Below, in pieces: positions 41,455-50,961 of a DNA stretch of 64,000 bases. The notes under the pieces are model-generated. The model had not been told where the DNA came from. It did not search any database and was given only the letters and a program-made list of their open reading frames with translations. Position 1 is the first letter of the stretch. The number at the start of each line of letters is the position of its first letter. This DNA is from Helicobacteraceae bacterium (GTDB lineage Bacteria; Campylobacterota; Campylobacteria; Campylobacterales; Sulfurimonadaceae), in the NCBI GenBank assembly GCA_947498025.1, contig CANMJR010000007.1, forward strand, positions 1-64,000, in the 5' to 3' direction. The position numbers and the translations under genes are program-made.

Positions 41455-42432
41455 TTACAACACCGCAAACAGCCGAGTCTCATCTCTCGAAGTAAAGGGC
41501 GAACTGCTTATTTTTAGCTCATCAATCGAGACAATATAACTCTCATCTGCCTTTGTTTTGCAATATGTTAGGATAATCTTTGCAGCTAAGGCTTTGTCGG
41601 ATTCACTCGCGTTTTTGCTTAGCAAGGAGTGTGGACCCATCAAATTCACAGTTGAAAGATGAGAGTATTTATCATTGAGTATATTTCGCAGATGCTCGTT
41701 CTCCTCTTTGTCCCTTCCGACTACAAGTTTCGCACCCTCGCTTAGGCGAAAGTGTCTTCCGTATTTCATAACTAAAATATCTTTTACTTCAAATTTGTCA
41801 TATTTTATAAAATCAAACATCTTCTTGCCAAAATGCTCATCCGTCAAAAGACAACCGCCGCCGGGGCTTTCAAAGTCATCTAGTCCTATCTCGCTTGCCA
41901 GTTGCATCTGTCTGTCGCGGCTTCTTCCCGTAATGCCCTCTAGCTTTTCTCTGTTTACCCAGCCATTCATCTCTGCAATAGTCGGAGCCAGCATTTTTGC
42001 CGAAAGAGGACGAAGAAGAAGCCCGTTGCAGTTGCTCTCATCCAAAACTGTTTGAAGCGCATCTTTGTTTTGGCTCATTGGTCTCTGCCCCATAACTTCA
42101 CCGCTAATTAAGAAACTCGCACCTTCTGCTTCCATAATTCTTTTTGCAACGGCGAACATCTTTGCATGGCAATCGATGCATGGATTGAAGTTCTTACCAT
42201 AGCCATGTTTTGGGTCAAACAGAACATCTTGGAGATATTCGTTTTGAATATCAATAATTTTAAGCTCTGCTCCCACTTGGTCACACATACTCTGCATGTG
42301 GGTTAGTCTGTCTTTTGTACTGCCGAAACCTGTGTTTATATTGACGGCTAAAACCTCTATTCCTTGGTCTATGATGAGTTTTATAGCCAGAGTAGAGTCG
42401 AGTCCACCGCTGAAAAGTGCGATTGCTTTCAT
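41455..42432 (-). CDS. PP-loop ATPase, probable tRNA-thiolation-type protein
   Basis: A ~325-residue protein. The N-terminal ATP-pyrophosphatase P-loop 'SGGLDS' (8-13) is followed by 'NPCIDCHAKMF' (~82-92), a cysteine pair resembling MnmA's, and 'ISGEVMGQRPMSQ'. The C-terminal ~130 residues (ESPGGGCLLTDEHFGKKMFDFI...KYGRHFRL) look like the NFACT-R/ThiI-associated domain. Such proteins activate a tRNA base by adenylation and add sulfur. Typical annotation is 'argininosuccinate synthase domain-containing'; neither MnmA nor ThiI can be claimed. The start MKAIALF has AAAGGAAA upstream; the longer frame from 42477 would overlap dnaG. Confidence 0.78.
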   Translation of the reverse strand: MKAIALFSGGLDSTLAIKLIIDQGIEVLAVNINTGFGSTKDRLTHMQSMCDQVGAELKIIDIQNEYLQDVLFDPKHGYGKNFNPCIDCHAKMFAVAKRIMEAEGASFLISGEVMGQRPMSQNKDALQTVLDESNCNGLLLRPLSAKMLAPTIAEMNGWVNREKLEGITGRSRDRQMQLASEIGLDDFESPGGGCLLTDEHFGKKMFDFIKYDKFEVKDILVMKYGRHFRLSEGAKLVVGRDKEENEHLRNILNDKYSHLSTVNLMGPHSLLSKNASESDKALAAKIILTYCKTKADESYIVSIDELKISSSPFTSRDETRLFAVL

Positions 42433-42460
42433 GTTGTTTTCCTTTGTCGGCATGTGAAAA

Positions 42461-44119
42461 TCAGTCGCCAAAAGCAACCAGTTCGCCCCGTTTTAATTCT
42501 GCAATTTTACCACGAAACTTACGAATATAAAAAGCTTTCTCTTCGTAGGGCATGTGGATTTGTAGCTGGATTTTTTTGTACTTTCGCTCATAATGCTTAG
42601 ATAAAAAGGCGATGAGTTCATCTTTGAGTGCTTCTTCATCTTTGAGTGCATGTATATTTTCATCCACCAAAATTGCCATAAGTTGTGGAGCTTCTCGCCT
42701 CCCTTGAAGGGCTAGTGAGAACTCTGATGCGTGAAACTGCAAAATAGAAGGGTCGAGAACATCCAAAATCTGGTCTATAAAATGCGGATACTCCAAAACT
42801 GTTTTTATGAGGCTGAGTTCCCACATGTCTTTATGCATATTCTTCTGCACAAGCGGTGTATTTTTTGCACTGTTCGTTTGATTTGTCAGTTTGATATAGG
42901 AAGGATTGATGCCTAATCTTTGAGCAAAATAGTTTTTGTATTTATCTTGAAGAATTGCCGATAGGGTTTTGATATATCCTATTCCCTCATGCATGGATGC
43001 CTCTTTTGCCTTCGGGTCGCTGAGGTTATAGCCCAAAAGAAGCTCATCCAAAACAAACTCAATAAATGGCTGTGGTTTTCTAAATATATTCGCCAACTCT
43101 TCAACTGCACCTTTGGCAACCATGTCGGCAGGGTCAAGCCCTCCGCCAAATATTACAACACCGCCGTCAAAGCCTGAAGCACTTAGGAGTTTTGCGGCTT
43201 TTAGAGCTGCCGCGCGACCGGCATTATCTCCGTCATACGCCATTATAACTTTAGCTTCACCCTTTCTAAGAAGTGGTAAATGTTCAGGTGTGAGCGCGGT
43301 TCCAAGGGTTGCAACAGCATTTGTAAAACCCGCTTGATGGAGCATAATAACATCGAGATACCCTTCTGTTATAATGATTTCTCGTAGTTTGTAAATGCTC
43401 TGTTTTGCATGGTGATAGGCGTAGAGAAGACGGGATTTGTTAAAAAATGGAGTCTCAGGAGAGTTTACATATTTGGCTTGATGCCCCGTGATAGTTCTTC
43501 CGCCAAAACCGACAATTGTTCCATTTGCAGAGTGGATAGGGAAGGTGATTCGCTCTATAAATCTGGCAAAAGTGGTTTTATTATCGCTATTGTAACCCAC
43601 AACTCCCATCTCGATAGCTTCACTCATGTTAAGCTTTTGAGATTTAATATAGTTGATTGTTGCAAGAGAATCGGGTGCATAACCAACACCAAATTTCTCA
43701 AGGCTGCTCTCGTAAATACCTCTTTCTCTTAAATAATCGGAAGCGGTTTTGTTTGAGCTGAGAAGATTTTTGTACCACTCATTTACACTCTCCATGAGAT
43801 GTGAACGAGGTTTATTCTGTTTGTTGTCGCTGTAGGAGAGTGAAAAGTTATAGGTTGAGGCTAGTTTTTCAAGAGCTTCAGGATAGCTCAGTTTTTCATA
43901 CTCCATCACAAATCTAAGACTGTCGCCGCCGACTCCACAGCCAAAACAGTGGTATATCTGCTTTTGCGGGCTTACTGTAAAGGAGGCGGTTTTTTCACCA
44001 TGAAAAGGACATGGTGCTTTAAAATTTGCACCCGATTTTTTCAACTCCAGATAGGAACCGACAACATCAACAATATCAAGTCGTGCTTTTAGGGCTTCTA
44101 TGGAGTCTTGGGTAATCAT
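42461..44119 (-). CDS. dnaG: DNA primase
   Basis: A 552-residue primase. The zinc finger is clear (CPFHGEKTASFTVSPQKQIYHCFGCG, ~37-62; only the C-H-C-C ligands matter). The TOPRIM core has 'ITEGYLDVIMLHQAGF' with catalytic Glu and 'MAYDGDNAGRAA' with the DGD motif. 'VGYAPDSL' and 'VGFGGRTI' belong to the RNA-polymerase domain. The C-terminal helicase-binding part is short and diverged. It makes RNA primers for replication. It is divergent from rpsU rather than in the rpsU-dnaG-rpoD order of other proteobacteria. Confidence 0.97.
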   Translation of the reverse strand: MITQDSIEALKARLDIVDVVGSYLELKKSGANFKAPCPFHGEKTASFTVSPQKQIYHCFGCGVGGDSLRFVMEYEKLSYPEALEKLASTYNFSLSYSDNKQNKPRSHLMESVNEWYKNLLSSNKTASDYLRERGIYESSLEKFGVGYAPDSLATINYIKSQKLNMSEAIEMGVVGYNSDNKTTFARFIERITFPIHSANGTIVGFGGRTITGHQAKYVNSPETPFFNKSRLLYAYHHAKQSIYKLREIIITEGYLDVIMLHQAGFTNAVATLGTALTPEHLPLLRKGEAKVIMAYDGDNAGRAAALKAAKLLSASGFDGGVVIFGGGLDPADMVAKGAVEELANIFRKPQPFIEFVLDELLLGYNLSDPKAKEASMHEGIGYIKTLSAILQDKYKNYFAQRLGINPSYIKLTNQTNSAKNTPLVQKNMHKDMWELSLIKTVLEYPHFIDQILDVLDPSILQFHASEFSLALQGRREAPQLMAILVDENIHALKDEEALKDELIAFLSKHYERKYKKIQLQIHMPYEEKAFYIRKFRGKIAELKRGELVAFGD

Positions 44120-44206
44120 GGAAGAATTATACTTTATAGTGAATTAAATGCTTATATTGTGGTACAATTTCAACTCCAAAATTTTAAAGAAAGTGGGTGA
44201 TGTGAT

Positions 44207-44419
44207 ATGCCTGGTATTATACTACGCAGTGATGACAATTTTGATGCATCTTACCGCCGTTTCAAAAAGCAGACTGACCGTAACTTAATCGTTACTGAAG
44301 CTCGTGCTCGCCGTTTCCATGAAACAGCAACTGAAAAGCTTAAGAAATTCAAAATTGCTTCTCGCAAAAAAATGCTTAAGCGTCTTTATATGATGAGACG
44401 CTACGAATCACGCCTCTAA
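44207..44419 (+). CDS. rpsU: 30S ribosomal protein S21
   Basis: A 70-residue basic protein: '[22 protein letters not shown]' region, '[19 protein letters not shown]' and '[17 protein letters not shown]' match S21, which aids initiation on the small subunit. A ribosome site (AAAGTGGGTGATGTG) precedes it. Divergent promoters with dnaG must share the 87-bp gap. A clear hairpin follows. Confidence 0.97.
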   Translation: MPGIILRSDDNFDASYRRFKKQTDRNLIVTEARARRFHETATEKLKKFKIASRKKMLKRLYMMRRYESRL

Positions 44420-44420
44420 G

Positions 44421-44443
44421 CGACAGCCTTCGGGCTGCGTTTA
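44421..44443 (+). terminator. rpsU terminator
   Basis: CG-a-CAGCC-ttcg-GGCTG-CG followed by TTTAAA; starts 2 bp after the stop codon. A stable UUCG-type tetraloop. Directly afterwards the unit CCCTACTAAA occurs about 2.5 times (~44446-44467), of no clear meaning. Confidence 0.8.
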
Positions 44444-44537
44444 AACCCTACTAAACCCTACTAAATCCTTCTTAAATAGCCTCAAAATAAACTCTCTCAA
44501 AAGTAAGCAAAAAGTTATAAACTGATATAATTGCCGC

Positions 44538-45044
44538 ATGAGATTCAGAGAAATAAAAAAACAATCAAAAATACCAAAAAATCCGACTTTAGTTGTTGAT
44601 TATGCCGGCTTTTTAGAGCGTGCAAAAGCTTTTGTGACAGATATATTTATGATAGGTTTGCCTGTGGCACTTATTATCATGATGATGTTTGGTTATGATG
44701 AAACAAAAAGTGCCGGAGCTTTGGATGTTATCGTAAAAGATAAGAAAGCTCTTGAACATGCACCAAATCCGATGGCTTCGATAGTTCAAATTGTGCTTAT
44801 CATGGGTGTGCATGTTGTTCTTTGGAGAAAAGATGGGCAGACTCCGGGGAAAAAATTTGCACATATAAAAGTTGTAGATGCTAAAACCCTCAAAGAGGCT
44901 TCCCTCCTTAAACTTATCATCCGTTTTATTAGCTATTTTGTCTCCTTTCTCACACTTGGATTTTTTTGGGGGCTTCTGAGAGATGATAAAAAAACTCTTC
45001 ATGATTTATTGAGTGGAACTGCTGTAATTCAGACGAAAGCATAA
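44538..45044 (+). CDS. RDD-family membrane protein
   Basis: A 168-residue inner-membrane protein with the RDD layout: 'YAGFLERAKAFVTDIFMIGLPVALIIMMM' (R...D pattern in TM1), 'GQTPGKKFAHIKVVDAKT' and the terminal 'LRDDKKTLHDLLSGTAVI'. About three membrane segments. RDD proteins have been linked to ion exchange or stress, with no settled role. It ends 7 bp before the MFS gene, so they are likely co-transcribed. Confidence 0.85.
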   Translation: MRFREIKKQSKIPKNPTLVVDYAGFLERAKAFVTDIFMIGLPVALIIMMMFGYDETKSAGALDVIVKDKKALEHAPNPMASIVQIVLIMGVHVVLWRKDGQTPGKKFAHIKVVDAKTLKEASLLKLIIRFISYFVSFLTLGFFWGLLRDDKKTLHDLLSGTAVIQTKA

Positions 45045-45051
45045 CCTCCTT

Positions 45052-46152
45052 ATGCCGGCACTCCTAGGAACTTTTTACTTTTTTTACTTCTCTATCGTCG
45101 GTGTTTATATTATCTTTATGCCAAAAGTGTTGGCGATGTCAGGCTACTCTGCCAGCGAGATAGGAACCATCTTTGCGGTTGCCCCTCTGGTTCGTTTTTT
45201 ACTCCCGTTTGCCTTTACAAGAGGATTAAAACTGAGTCTAAAAACATTTAATGCAGCACTCTTTGTTATGCTGCTCAGTTCTGTCGCTTTTTACTTCTCC
45301 CTCGATAATTTTTATAAACTTCTTCTGGCAAATATAGGGCTTGGTATCGGATTAAGCTTGATTCTCCCCTACATCGAACTCATTGCACTGAGTCAAATAG
45401 GCAAAGAGAGGTATGGTAAGATTAGGCTTTTTGGCTCTGTTGGATTTGTTCTGATTGCACTTGTTTTGGTTCGCTTCTTAAAAGAGCCGATTATCGCATT
45501 AGAGTTTTTAGTAGTTCTCACTTTCTTAACCGCGATAGTCGCTTTTGTAATTGCAAAAAACACAAACAAAACGGAAGATAAAACAGAAGATATACAAAAC
45601 GACATCAGCCTTCTTGTAGATTGGAGGCTTTGGCTAGGGCTTACTCTTATGCAGGTGAGTTTTGGAGCCTATTACAACTTTTTTACCATCTATGAAACCG
45701 ACCATAGCGTGAGTATGAATATGACAATCTATTTGTGGAGTTTTGGGGTTTTGGCTGAAATTTTTATGCTCTATTATCAGGGAAAACTGCTTCGCGGGAA
45801 TCTGCTTGCGATTTTGCAAATAACCACTTTTGCAACTGCTCTAAGATGGTTTTTGCTATTTTTGTTTCCGCAAAACCTTTGGATACTTTTTTTCTCTCAG
45901 ACACTCCATGCTCTCAGCTTCGCACTTTTTCACTCTGCGGCTATCAGCTATCTTTTTTACCTTTACAAACACAAACCGCTTGCGCAACAGTTTTTTTCAG
46001 GAATCACTTACGGTTTGGGCGGATTCAGCGGAGCACTGCTTGCGGGGTACATTTATGAGTTTTACCCGAAATATCTTTTTCTTAGTTCGGCAGCTCTTGC
46101 ACTTTTTGCATGTTGGTTTTTGTACATGTGGAGCAAAAAAAGTTATAACTAG
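45052..46152 (+). CDS. Major facilitator superfamily transporter
   Basis: A 366-residue permease with about 11-12 hydrophobic helices and the nucleoside/sugar-permease-like (PPP/LacY-type) start 'GTFYFFYFSIVGVYIIFMPKVLAMSGYSASEIG'. The loop 'KERYGKIRLFGSVGF' after TM4 is characteristic of the 3-phenylpropionic-acid/MFS_1-like family (RLWGSIGF type). Substrate cannot be deduced. The start has no good ribosome site, fitting coupled translation from the RDD gene. Overlaps the convergent DUF481 gene by 4 bp. Confidence 0.85.
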   Translation: MPALLGTFYFFYFSIVGVYIIFMPKVLAMSGYSASEIGTIFAVAPLVRFLLPFAFTRGLKLSLKTFNAALFVMLLSSVAFYFSLDNFYKLLLANIGLGIGLSLILPYIELIALSQIGKERYGKIRLFGSVGFVLIALVLVRFLKEPIIALEFLVVLTFLTAIVAFVIAKNTNKTEDKTEDIQNDISLLVDWRLWLGLTLMQVSFGAYYNFFTIYETDHSVSMNMTIYLWSFGVLAEIFMLYYQGKLLRGNLLAILQITTFATALRWFLLFLFPQNLWILFFSQTLHALSFALFHSAAISYLFYLYKHKPLAQQFFSGITYGLGGFSGALLAGYIYEFYPKYLFLSSAALALFACWFLYMWSKKSYN

Positions 46153-46928
46153 AAATCCATAATCAAATTAGCCGTAAAAGTTCTGTCTCCTCTTTGCGTA
46201 TCGCGTGTCGGCAGATTTACATAATCAATTTTATAGCTTACACCGGCTGATAAAATATCTGTAATCTTATTTGTAAATGCTGTTTTAGAATAGACAAAAA
46301 AGTTGCTTACATCAAAAAACTCTGATCTGTAGCTCAGCTCTTGAGTAAATTTTAGGTTTTCAACTATATTTTTTTCGTAAAGTGCTTTGGCTCTGTATGA
46401 AGCATACGCCCTTGTCCCTCCGATGTCAGTGCTTGCAATATTCCCTGTATATGGATAGGGAATTTCATTTCCAAAAGCGTCATAATTTACATCTGCTCTT
46501 TTATCTTTTGCATAAAGAATATTTCCCTCAAGCGTCAGTTTATGCTCCTCCGTTTTAAAAAGCTTATGTTTCGCACTCGGACCTGTATAAAACTGGTAAT
46601 CAAAACTCGAAAATTTATCCTCTTTGTAACCGACTAAATAACCAAAAGAGAAGGTTTCCGTAACATCATAGTCGTAAGAGAGCTCCGTATAGTATTTATT
46701 TTTATTCTCCACATTTTTATTTGTGCTGTATTGCCCATCCAGCATGAGCTCGAAAACATGTTGATTCCAACCCTTTTTTGCCTTTGCATCAAGACTTATC
46801 GCTGTAGTCGTACTGGTGCCCTGAGTGTTAACATAGCCGAGTTCTGCATGGGATACAAGGTTGTTGTCTGACTCTTTTGCCATGACCAGAGAGCTTAGAA
46901 ATATGGCAATAGAGATTATTTTTTTCAT
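46149..46928 (-). CDS. DUF481-type outer-membrane protein (YdiY-like)
   Basis: A 259-residue exported protein (signal ~1-17) rich in alternating strands: 'HAELGYVNTQGTSTTTAISLDAKAKKGWNQH', 'YTELSYDYDVTETFSFGYLVGYKEDKFSSFDY', 'HKLTLEGNILYAKDKRA', ending 'TFTANLIMDF'. This is the salt-induced OMP (DUF481) pattern. It overlaps the upstream mscS gene by 4 bp, so it is part of the rhodanese-mscS-DUF481 run; a shared role in osmotic stress is plausible. Confidence 0.82.
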   Translation of the reverse strand: MKKIISIAIFLSSLVMAKESDNNLVSHAELGYVNTQGTSTTTAISLDAKAKKGWNQHVFELMLDGQYSTNKNVENKNKYYTELSYDYDVTETFSFGYLVGYKEDKFSSFDYQFYTGPSAKHKLFKTEEHKLTLEGNILYAKDKRADVNYDAFGNEIPYPYTGNIASTDIGGTRAYASYRAKALYEKNIVENLKFTQELSYRSEFFDVSNFFVYSKTAFTNKITDILSAGVSYKIDYVNLPTRDTQRGDRTFTANLIMDF

Positions 46929-47761
46929 TCTATTTTTTCCTTAGATGTTCTTGCAATGGTTTTGTTGTTCTCGTGTTGCGTGAGTGGAAAAGAGAACCCT
47001 TTTTCTTCAAATGCAAGTTTTACGACTTCGAGCATGTCCGAGCAGACAGTTGTATAATTTTCGGTTGCTACCCAAACTTTAAACGCCAAATTTACGCTGT
47101 ATTGCGTAAGCTCATGCACCGCAACCAAAGGAGCAGGTTCACTTAAAACTCTTGCATCCTTATGAATAATATCCATTAAAATCTCTTTTGCAGCTTTTAA
47201 GTCATCGCCGTAGCTTATACTGAAGATAAGTTCAACTCTTCTCTCATGTCTGTTTGAAAAGTTTATAATATTTTTGCTGATAATCGTTGAGTTAGGAATT
47301 ATAATCGTGCTCTTATCTGCGGCTTCCAAGATAGTTGAGAATAAATTTATCTCTTTTACATTTCCGGTAGCTCCGGCGGTTTCGATTAAATCTCCGATTT
47401 TGAAGGGTCTGAAAACTATGATAATGATAGCCGCACCGATGTTTGAGAGTGAATCTTTGAGTGCCAAACCAGCCGCTAAAGATGCCGCACCAAATACCGC
47501 TAAAAAAGAGGTTGTATTGACGCCGATAGCATTTAAAGCGGCTAAAACAACCATAACAATAAGTAAAAAATAGATAACACTATTTGCAAATTCTACTAAA
47601 GTTTGATCAACGCTAGCCTGTTCCATGAGATTTTTTATAATTGTCGCAATTTTTCTTGCAGCCCACTTCCCGATGATGAAGATAAGAACTGCAGCAAAAA
47701 TATTTAATCCGTACTGGCTGGCATAAACCACCAACATGTCTGAGTATTTTGATATATCCAT
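46925..47761 (-). CDS. mscS: Small-conductance mechanosensitive channel
   Basis: A 278-residue MscS. Three membrane helices (~18-38, ~60-80, ~88-115); the pore helix 'AVFGAASLAAGLALKDSLSNIGAAIIIIVFRPFKIGD' has the Ala/Gly packing. The cytoplasmic vestibule follows ('GNVKEINLFSTILEAADKSTIIIPNSTI'). It releases solutes on hypo-osmotic shock. It starts 19 bp after the rhodanese gene and overlaps the DUF481 gene. Confidence 0.95.
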   Translation of the reverse strand: MDISKYSDMLVVYASQYGLNIFAAVLIFIIGKWAARKIATIIKNLMEQASVDQTLVEFANSVIYFLLIVMVVLAALNAIGVNTTSFLAVFGAASLAAGLALKDSLSNIGAAIIIIVFRPFKIGDLIETAGATGNVKEINLFSTILEAADKSTIIIPNSTIISKNIINFSNRHERRVELIFSISYGDDLKAAKEILMDIIHKDARVLSEPAPLVAVHELTQYSVNLAFKVWVATENYTTVCSDMLEVVKLAFEEKGFSFPLTQHENNKTIARTSKEKIE

Positions 47762-47780
47762 AGCTTTTCCTTTGTTTTAA

Positions 47781-48092
47781 TCAATCATCAAAAAGCGTCA
47801 TATTTTTTCTCCAATATCCTCTGCCGCCTTTGAGCGAAATGCAATGATACTCCGGAAATCTCTCCTGATACTCTTTAAGTCTGTAAAATGTTGATTTTCC
47901 GCTGTCGCAGTAAAATACAAAAACACTCCCCTTTGGGTATTTTTTCATCTCAAAAGGGTTATAGGTCACCGTGCGTGTATTTTCAATGGGCGATAAAATC
48001 GTGTCAATCAAAACAACTTTAACACCATGCGTCTCAAGCTTTAATTTGTTTTGCAGGTACTCTTTTTGTGTCCATTCATTAGGAAAGTTCAT
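47781..48092 (-). CDS. Rhodanese-like domain protein
   Basis: A 103-residue single-domain protein. 'VKVVLIDTILSPIENTRTV' is the first strand with the conserved acidic residue, and 'SVFVFYCDSGKSTFYRLKEYQERFPEYHCISLKGGRGYW' carries the active-site loop CDSGKS with the likely persulfide cysteine and the GG-x-x-W. It may move sulfane sulfur. No signal peptide. First gene of the run with mscS. Confidence 0.8.
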   Translation of the reverse strand: MNFPNEWTQKEYLQNKLKLETHGVKVVLIDTILSPIENTRTVTYNPFEMKKYPKGSVFVFYCDSGKSTFYRLKEYQERFPEYHCISLKGGRGYWRKNMTLFDD

Positions 48093-48145
48093 CTAAAACC
48101 CCTCATATATTTGCCTAATTATATAAAAGAAGCTTTAGTTGCAGA

Positions 48146-48886
48146 TTAAACTCTTTTAGAACTCATAAAAACTGCAACCGAACTAAGCAGTGCTCCTAAA
48201 AAAACTATGGTGTAGCCTGTCGGCAAATCGTAGTAGTAGGAGATGATTATAGCGATTATACTAAAAAACCATCCAATGCCAAAGCTGGCAAAAAGCGGGT
48301 TTTTAAAGGAGAGTGATGTTGCCATGAGCGCAGGGGCGATGAGTAAAACAAATACCACCAGCACCCCTGCTAAATGTACCGATGATGTGACTGTCAGAGC
48401 TAAGAGAGAGAAGAACAAAAGCTCCTTGTAGAAGCCCTCTATCCGCGGATAAACTTTCCAGATTACAAGTGCTATAAGAGCGTAAATCGCTCCGCTTTTG
48501 AGTACATCGCTCATCGGCGTAAAGAGTATATCGTTGGCTAATAGTGATTTAAAATGCTCCATTCCCTCTGCCGAGCTTGAGAGCACCATCATAATTCCAC
48601 TTGCACCCAGAACATACAAAAGCCCGATAAATGCCTCTAGTTTCATCTCCCTTTGCGAAGCGACGGCAATTAAAAAAGCACTCAACATGGCAAAGGAGAG
48701 AGTTAAAAGATAAAAGTACTCTCCATGAAAATATCCAAGGCTTACTGCGGAGCCAAGTGCTGCGAACTGAGCAATAGCAAGGTCTGTAAAGATAATTCCT
48801 TTTTCTAAAATTTTTATCCCAAACCATGCATGTATAATCACAAGAATAATAACTAAAGCGATAGGAACTAAGAGAATATCAATCAT
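48146..48886 (-). CDS. znuB: Zinc/manganese ABC transporter permease
   Basis: A 246-residue permease with 7-8 helices of the ABC-3 family: 'GIIFTDLAIAQFAALGSAVSLGYF', 'HFKSLLANDILFTPMSDVL', 'VHLAGVLVVFVLLIAPALMATSLS'. It overlaps the metal-binding-protein gene by 4 bp (ATGA). No ATPase (ZnuC) gene is adjacent: the next gene downstream is the rhodanese, so the ATPase must be encoded elsewhere. Confidence 0.9.
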   Translation of the reverse strand: MIDILLVPIALVIILVIIHAWFGIKILEKGIIFTDLAIAQFAALGSAVSLGYFHGEYFYLLTLSFAMLSAFLIAVASQREMKLEAFIGLLYVLGASGIMMVLSSSAEGMEHFKSLLANDILFTPMSDVLKSGAIYALIALVIWKVYPRIEGFYKELLFFSLLALTVTSSVHLAGVLVVFVLLIAPALMATSLSFKNPLFASFGIGWFFSIIAIIISYYYDLPTGYTIVFLGALLSSVAVFMSSKRV

Positions 48887-49764
48887 TTTACGGCGCTTGT
48901 AAGGTAGTCGAAAAGTGAGACCAAATCTTCAATTGTATCCAGTGCTCCGACATCGTGAGGCATAATCACAACTTTAATTTCTGACTTCTCACTGATAAAT
49001 TCAGCCGTTTTTGTATCGTGATAGACATCATGCAAGATACAGCAAGGGTTCTCTTTTTTGATAAGCTCAATGAGCTCCATAGTGTGTTTTGAACTTGGAG
49101 GGATTCCTGGAAGCGGCTCAATCGTTGCAATAGAAGTGAGTCCATACGCATGGTTAAAGTATGCCATAACATTATGGTACTGCACAACTTTGAGCCCTTT
49201 TTTATCAGTCATGTTGGTTTTCCACATGTCAAGCTTTTTATTCCACATGTCAGAAAACTGCGCATAGTTTTTTTCATACTCTGCACTGTTTTGGCTGTCG
49301 ATAGAGATTAAAAACTCTTTTACGGTTCCGGCAAGAATCAAAATATTGTTTGGGTCAAGGTGAAAGTGTGGGTTTCCATCAGGATGCACATCCCCGCCTG
49401 AACGGTCAACGCTTGTCGGTTTTTGCAGAAGTTCTACATGCTGAGAAAGGTCTAAAAATGTTTTTGCATTTGTAGCTATTTTTGGGTTTGAAGCACGGTC
49501 GATGAGCGGTGGGAGCCAGCCGATTTCTAGCTGTCCTCCGTTCATAATGAGTGCATCGGCATCTCTGACTTTGGCAATGAGCGAAGGGCGCGGAACAACA
49601 AAATGCGGATCCCAATTTCCTTTTGCCAAAACTACCGTATCAACCTTGTCTCCGCCGATAGCCTTTGTAAGAGCACCGATATAAGGATAGGTAACGGCAA
49701 CGCTCAGATTAGCAAAGAGCGTAAGCGGTAAAAGAAAGAGCAGTGCGAGAATATATTTTTTCAT
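48883..49764 (-). CDS. znuA: Periplasmic zinc-binding protein of an ABC transporter
   Basis: A 293-residue cluster-9 (ZnuA/TroA) binding protein. Signal ~1-18. Likely ligands: His in 'NWDPHFVVPRPS', His in 'NPHFHLDPNN', His in 'VQYHNVMAYF', and Asp in 'MPHDVGALD'. The His-rich acidic loop of many zinc-specific ZnuA proteins is reduced to 'GGDVHPDGNPHFH'. Zinc is favoured over manganese from that loop and from the Cys/His-rich neighbour, without certainty. Next to znuB, with an outer-membrane barrel gene 9 bp upstream. Confidence 0.9.
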   Translation of the reverse strand: MKKYILALLFLLPLTLFANLSVAVTYPYIGALTKAIGGDKVDTVVLAKGNWDPHFVVPRPSLIAKVRDADALIMNGGQLEIGWLPPLIDRASNPKIATNAKTFLDLSQHVELLQKPTSVDRSGGDVHPDGNPHFHLDPNNILILAGTVKEFLISIDSQNSAEYEKNYAQFSDMWNKKLDMWKTNMTDKKGLKVVQYHNVMAYFNHAYGLTSIATIEPLPGIPPSSKHTMELIELIKKENPCCILHDVYHDTKTAEFISEKSEIKVVIMPHDVGALDTIEDLVSLFDYLTSAVK

Positions 49765-49773
49765 ATGTATCTC

Positions 49774-50904
49774 CTAAAAGCTATGTGCGCCATGTGCGCC
49801 GATAGCAAATGTTAATTGAAGTACGATTTCATCAATAGCTTTTTTTACATCGTTTTGTTTAAAAGCTTCGTCATGTGAGTATTGGAGTCTCAGCTGCGCA
49901 AATTCGCTTGTTTTGTATGAAGCATCCATCGTTGTTTTTCCACCGTTTGAATCTTGTAAAAATCCTTCATATCTTAAGCCTGTTTTCCAATTCTCATCCA
50001 TCTGATATACCAACTGCGTGTAGTAACCGCTCTGTTTTTTATCTTTGTCGATTGTTGCATCATCGCTTTTCATATCTCTGTATAAAAGTTCACTTTGCCA
50101 GTTGATGAAACTGTAGCTGTTAAAATAATTTTTGACGCTCAAATCAGCACCGTAAATCTCTGAATTACCTTTATAAATAGGCAATGCTGACACAGCATCT
50201 TCTATATTTGAGACACCGTTTGCATAACTCACTCCAAAAAGCAGAGAGGCATCTTTTACATCAAATGAGTTTTTCAAGTATCCGACATAGAGTGCTTCGC
50301 CGTCTTTTTTATCAAAATCATTGGCAAATGTACCGCCGTTTCCTTTTTGCATCGCCTCAAATCCCAGTTTCATATACCATGGAGTCGGAGCCAGCCATTG
50401 AAATTGAACTCCGGGAGCATTGATGCCTTCGGGCGATAAAAAGCTGTTGTAAACAAGAGGTGCATCTGCAAAATCCCAAACATGCGCATGTTGGGAATTC
50501 AGGCGTCCAAAATCAGATTTAAACTTTCCGCCTTTTACTCTGAAGCTGTATGGAAGTGCCTTTGTTGTGAAATAAGCCTCTTCTATTTCAACACTCTCAG
50601 TGGCGTAATGAAATATTCCGTCAAGCTCAAAAGCTTGGTCAACATTGCTGTGAAGCGCCATCTCTGCATAGTTTAAGTTAAATCCGTTGTTGGTGTTGAA
50701 CTCCTTAAATGTCCCGTAGTCTCCATATTTTGAAGTTGGAACACTGTTTTCTAAATCTGCATTGCTCACATTTCTATGAACATAACCCGTATCCACTATA
50801 AGTGAAACATCGGGTATAAATTTTGATTGATCAAAGCTTCCTCCGCTTTCTCCGGCCAATGCCAGAGTCGCACAAAGTGCAATAGCTAGTACTATTTTTT
50901 TCAT
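49774..50904 (-). CDS. Outer-membrane barrel protein of the zinc operon
   Basis: A 376-residue exported barrel (signal ~1-17) without plug domain, ending 'LTFAIGAHGAHSF'. Features: 'SLIVDTGYVHRNVS', 'AYFTTKALPYSFRVKGGKFKSDFGRLNSQHAHVWDFADAPLVY', which is the pattern of the family often found next to zinc ABC genes and called 'zinc-regulated outer membrane protein'. It may let zinc through the outer membrane without TonB. Histidines cluster in the 'NSQHAHVWDF' loop and at the C-terminus (GAHGAHSF). 58 bp after the small Cys/His protein. Confidence 0.78.
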   Translation of the reverse strand: MKKIVLAIALCATLALAGESGGSFDQSKFIPDVSLIVDTGYVHRNVSNADLENSVPTSKYGDYGTFKEFNTNNGFNLNYAEMALHSNVDQAFELDGIFHYATESVEIEEAYFTTKALPYSFRVKGGKFKSDFGRLNSQHAHVWDFADAPLVYNSFLSPEGINAPGVQFQWLAPTPWYMKLGFEAMQKGNGGTFANDFDKKDGEALYVGYLKNSFDVKDASLLFGVSYANGVSNIEDAVSALPIYKGNSEIYGADLSVKNYFNSYSFINWQSELLYRDMKSDDATIDKDKKQSGYYTQLVYQMDENWKTGLRYEGFLQDSNGGKTTMDASYKTSEFAQLRLQYSHDEAFKQNDVKKAIDEIVLQLTFAIGAHGAHSF

Positions 50905-50961
50905 GTTTATCCTAAATAAATAATATTTGTTGTGTTTGTTTGTAAGGTTTTTTATTTGTAT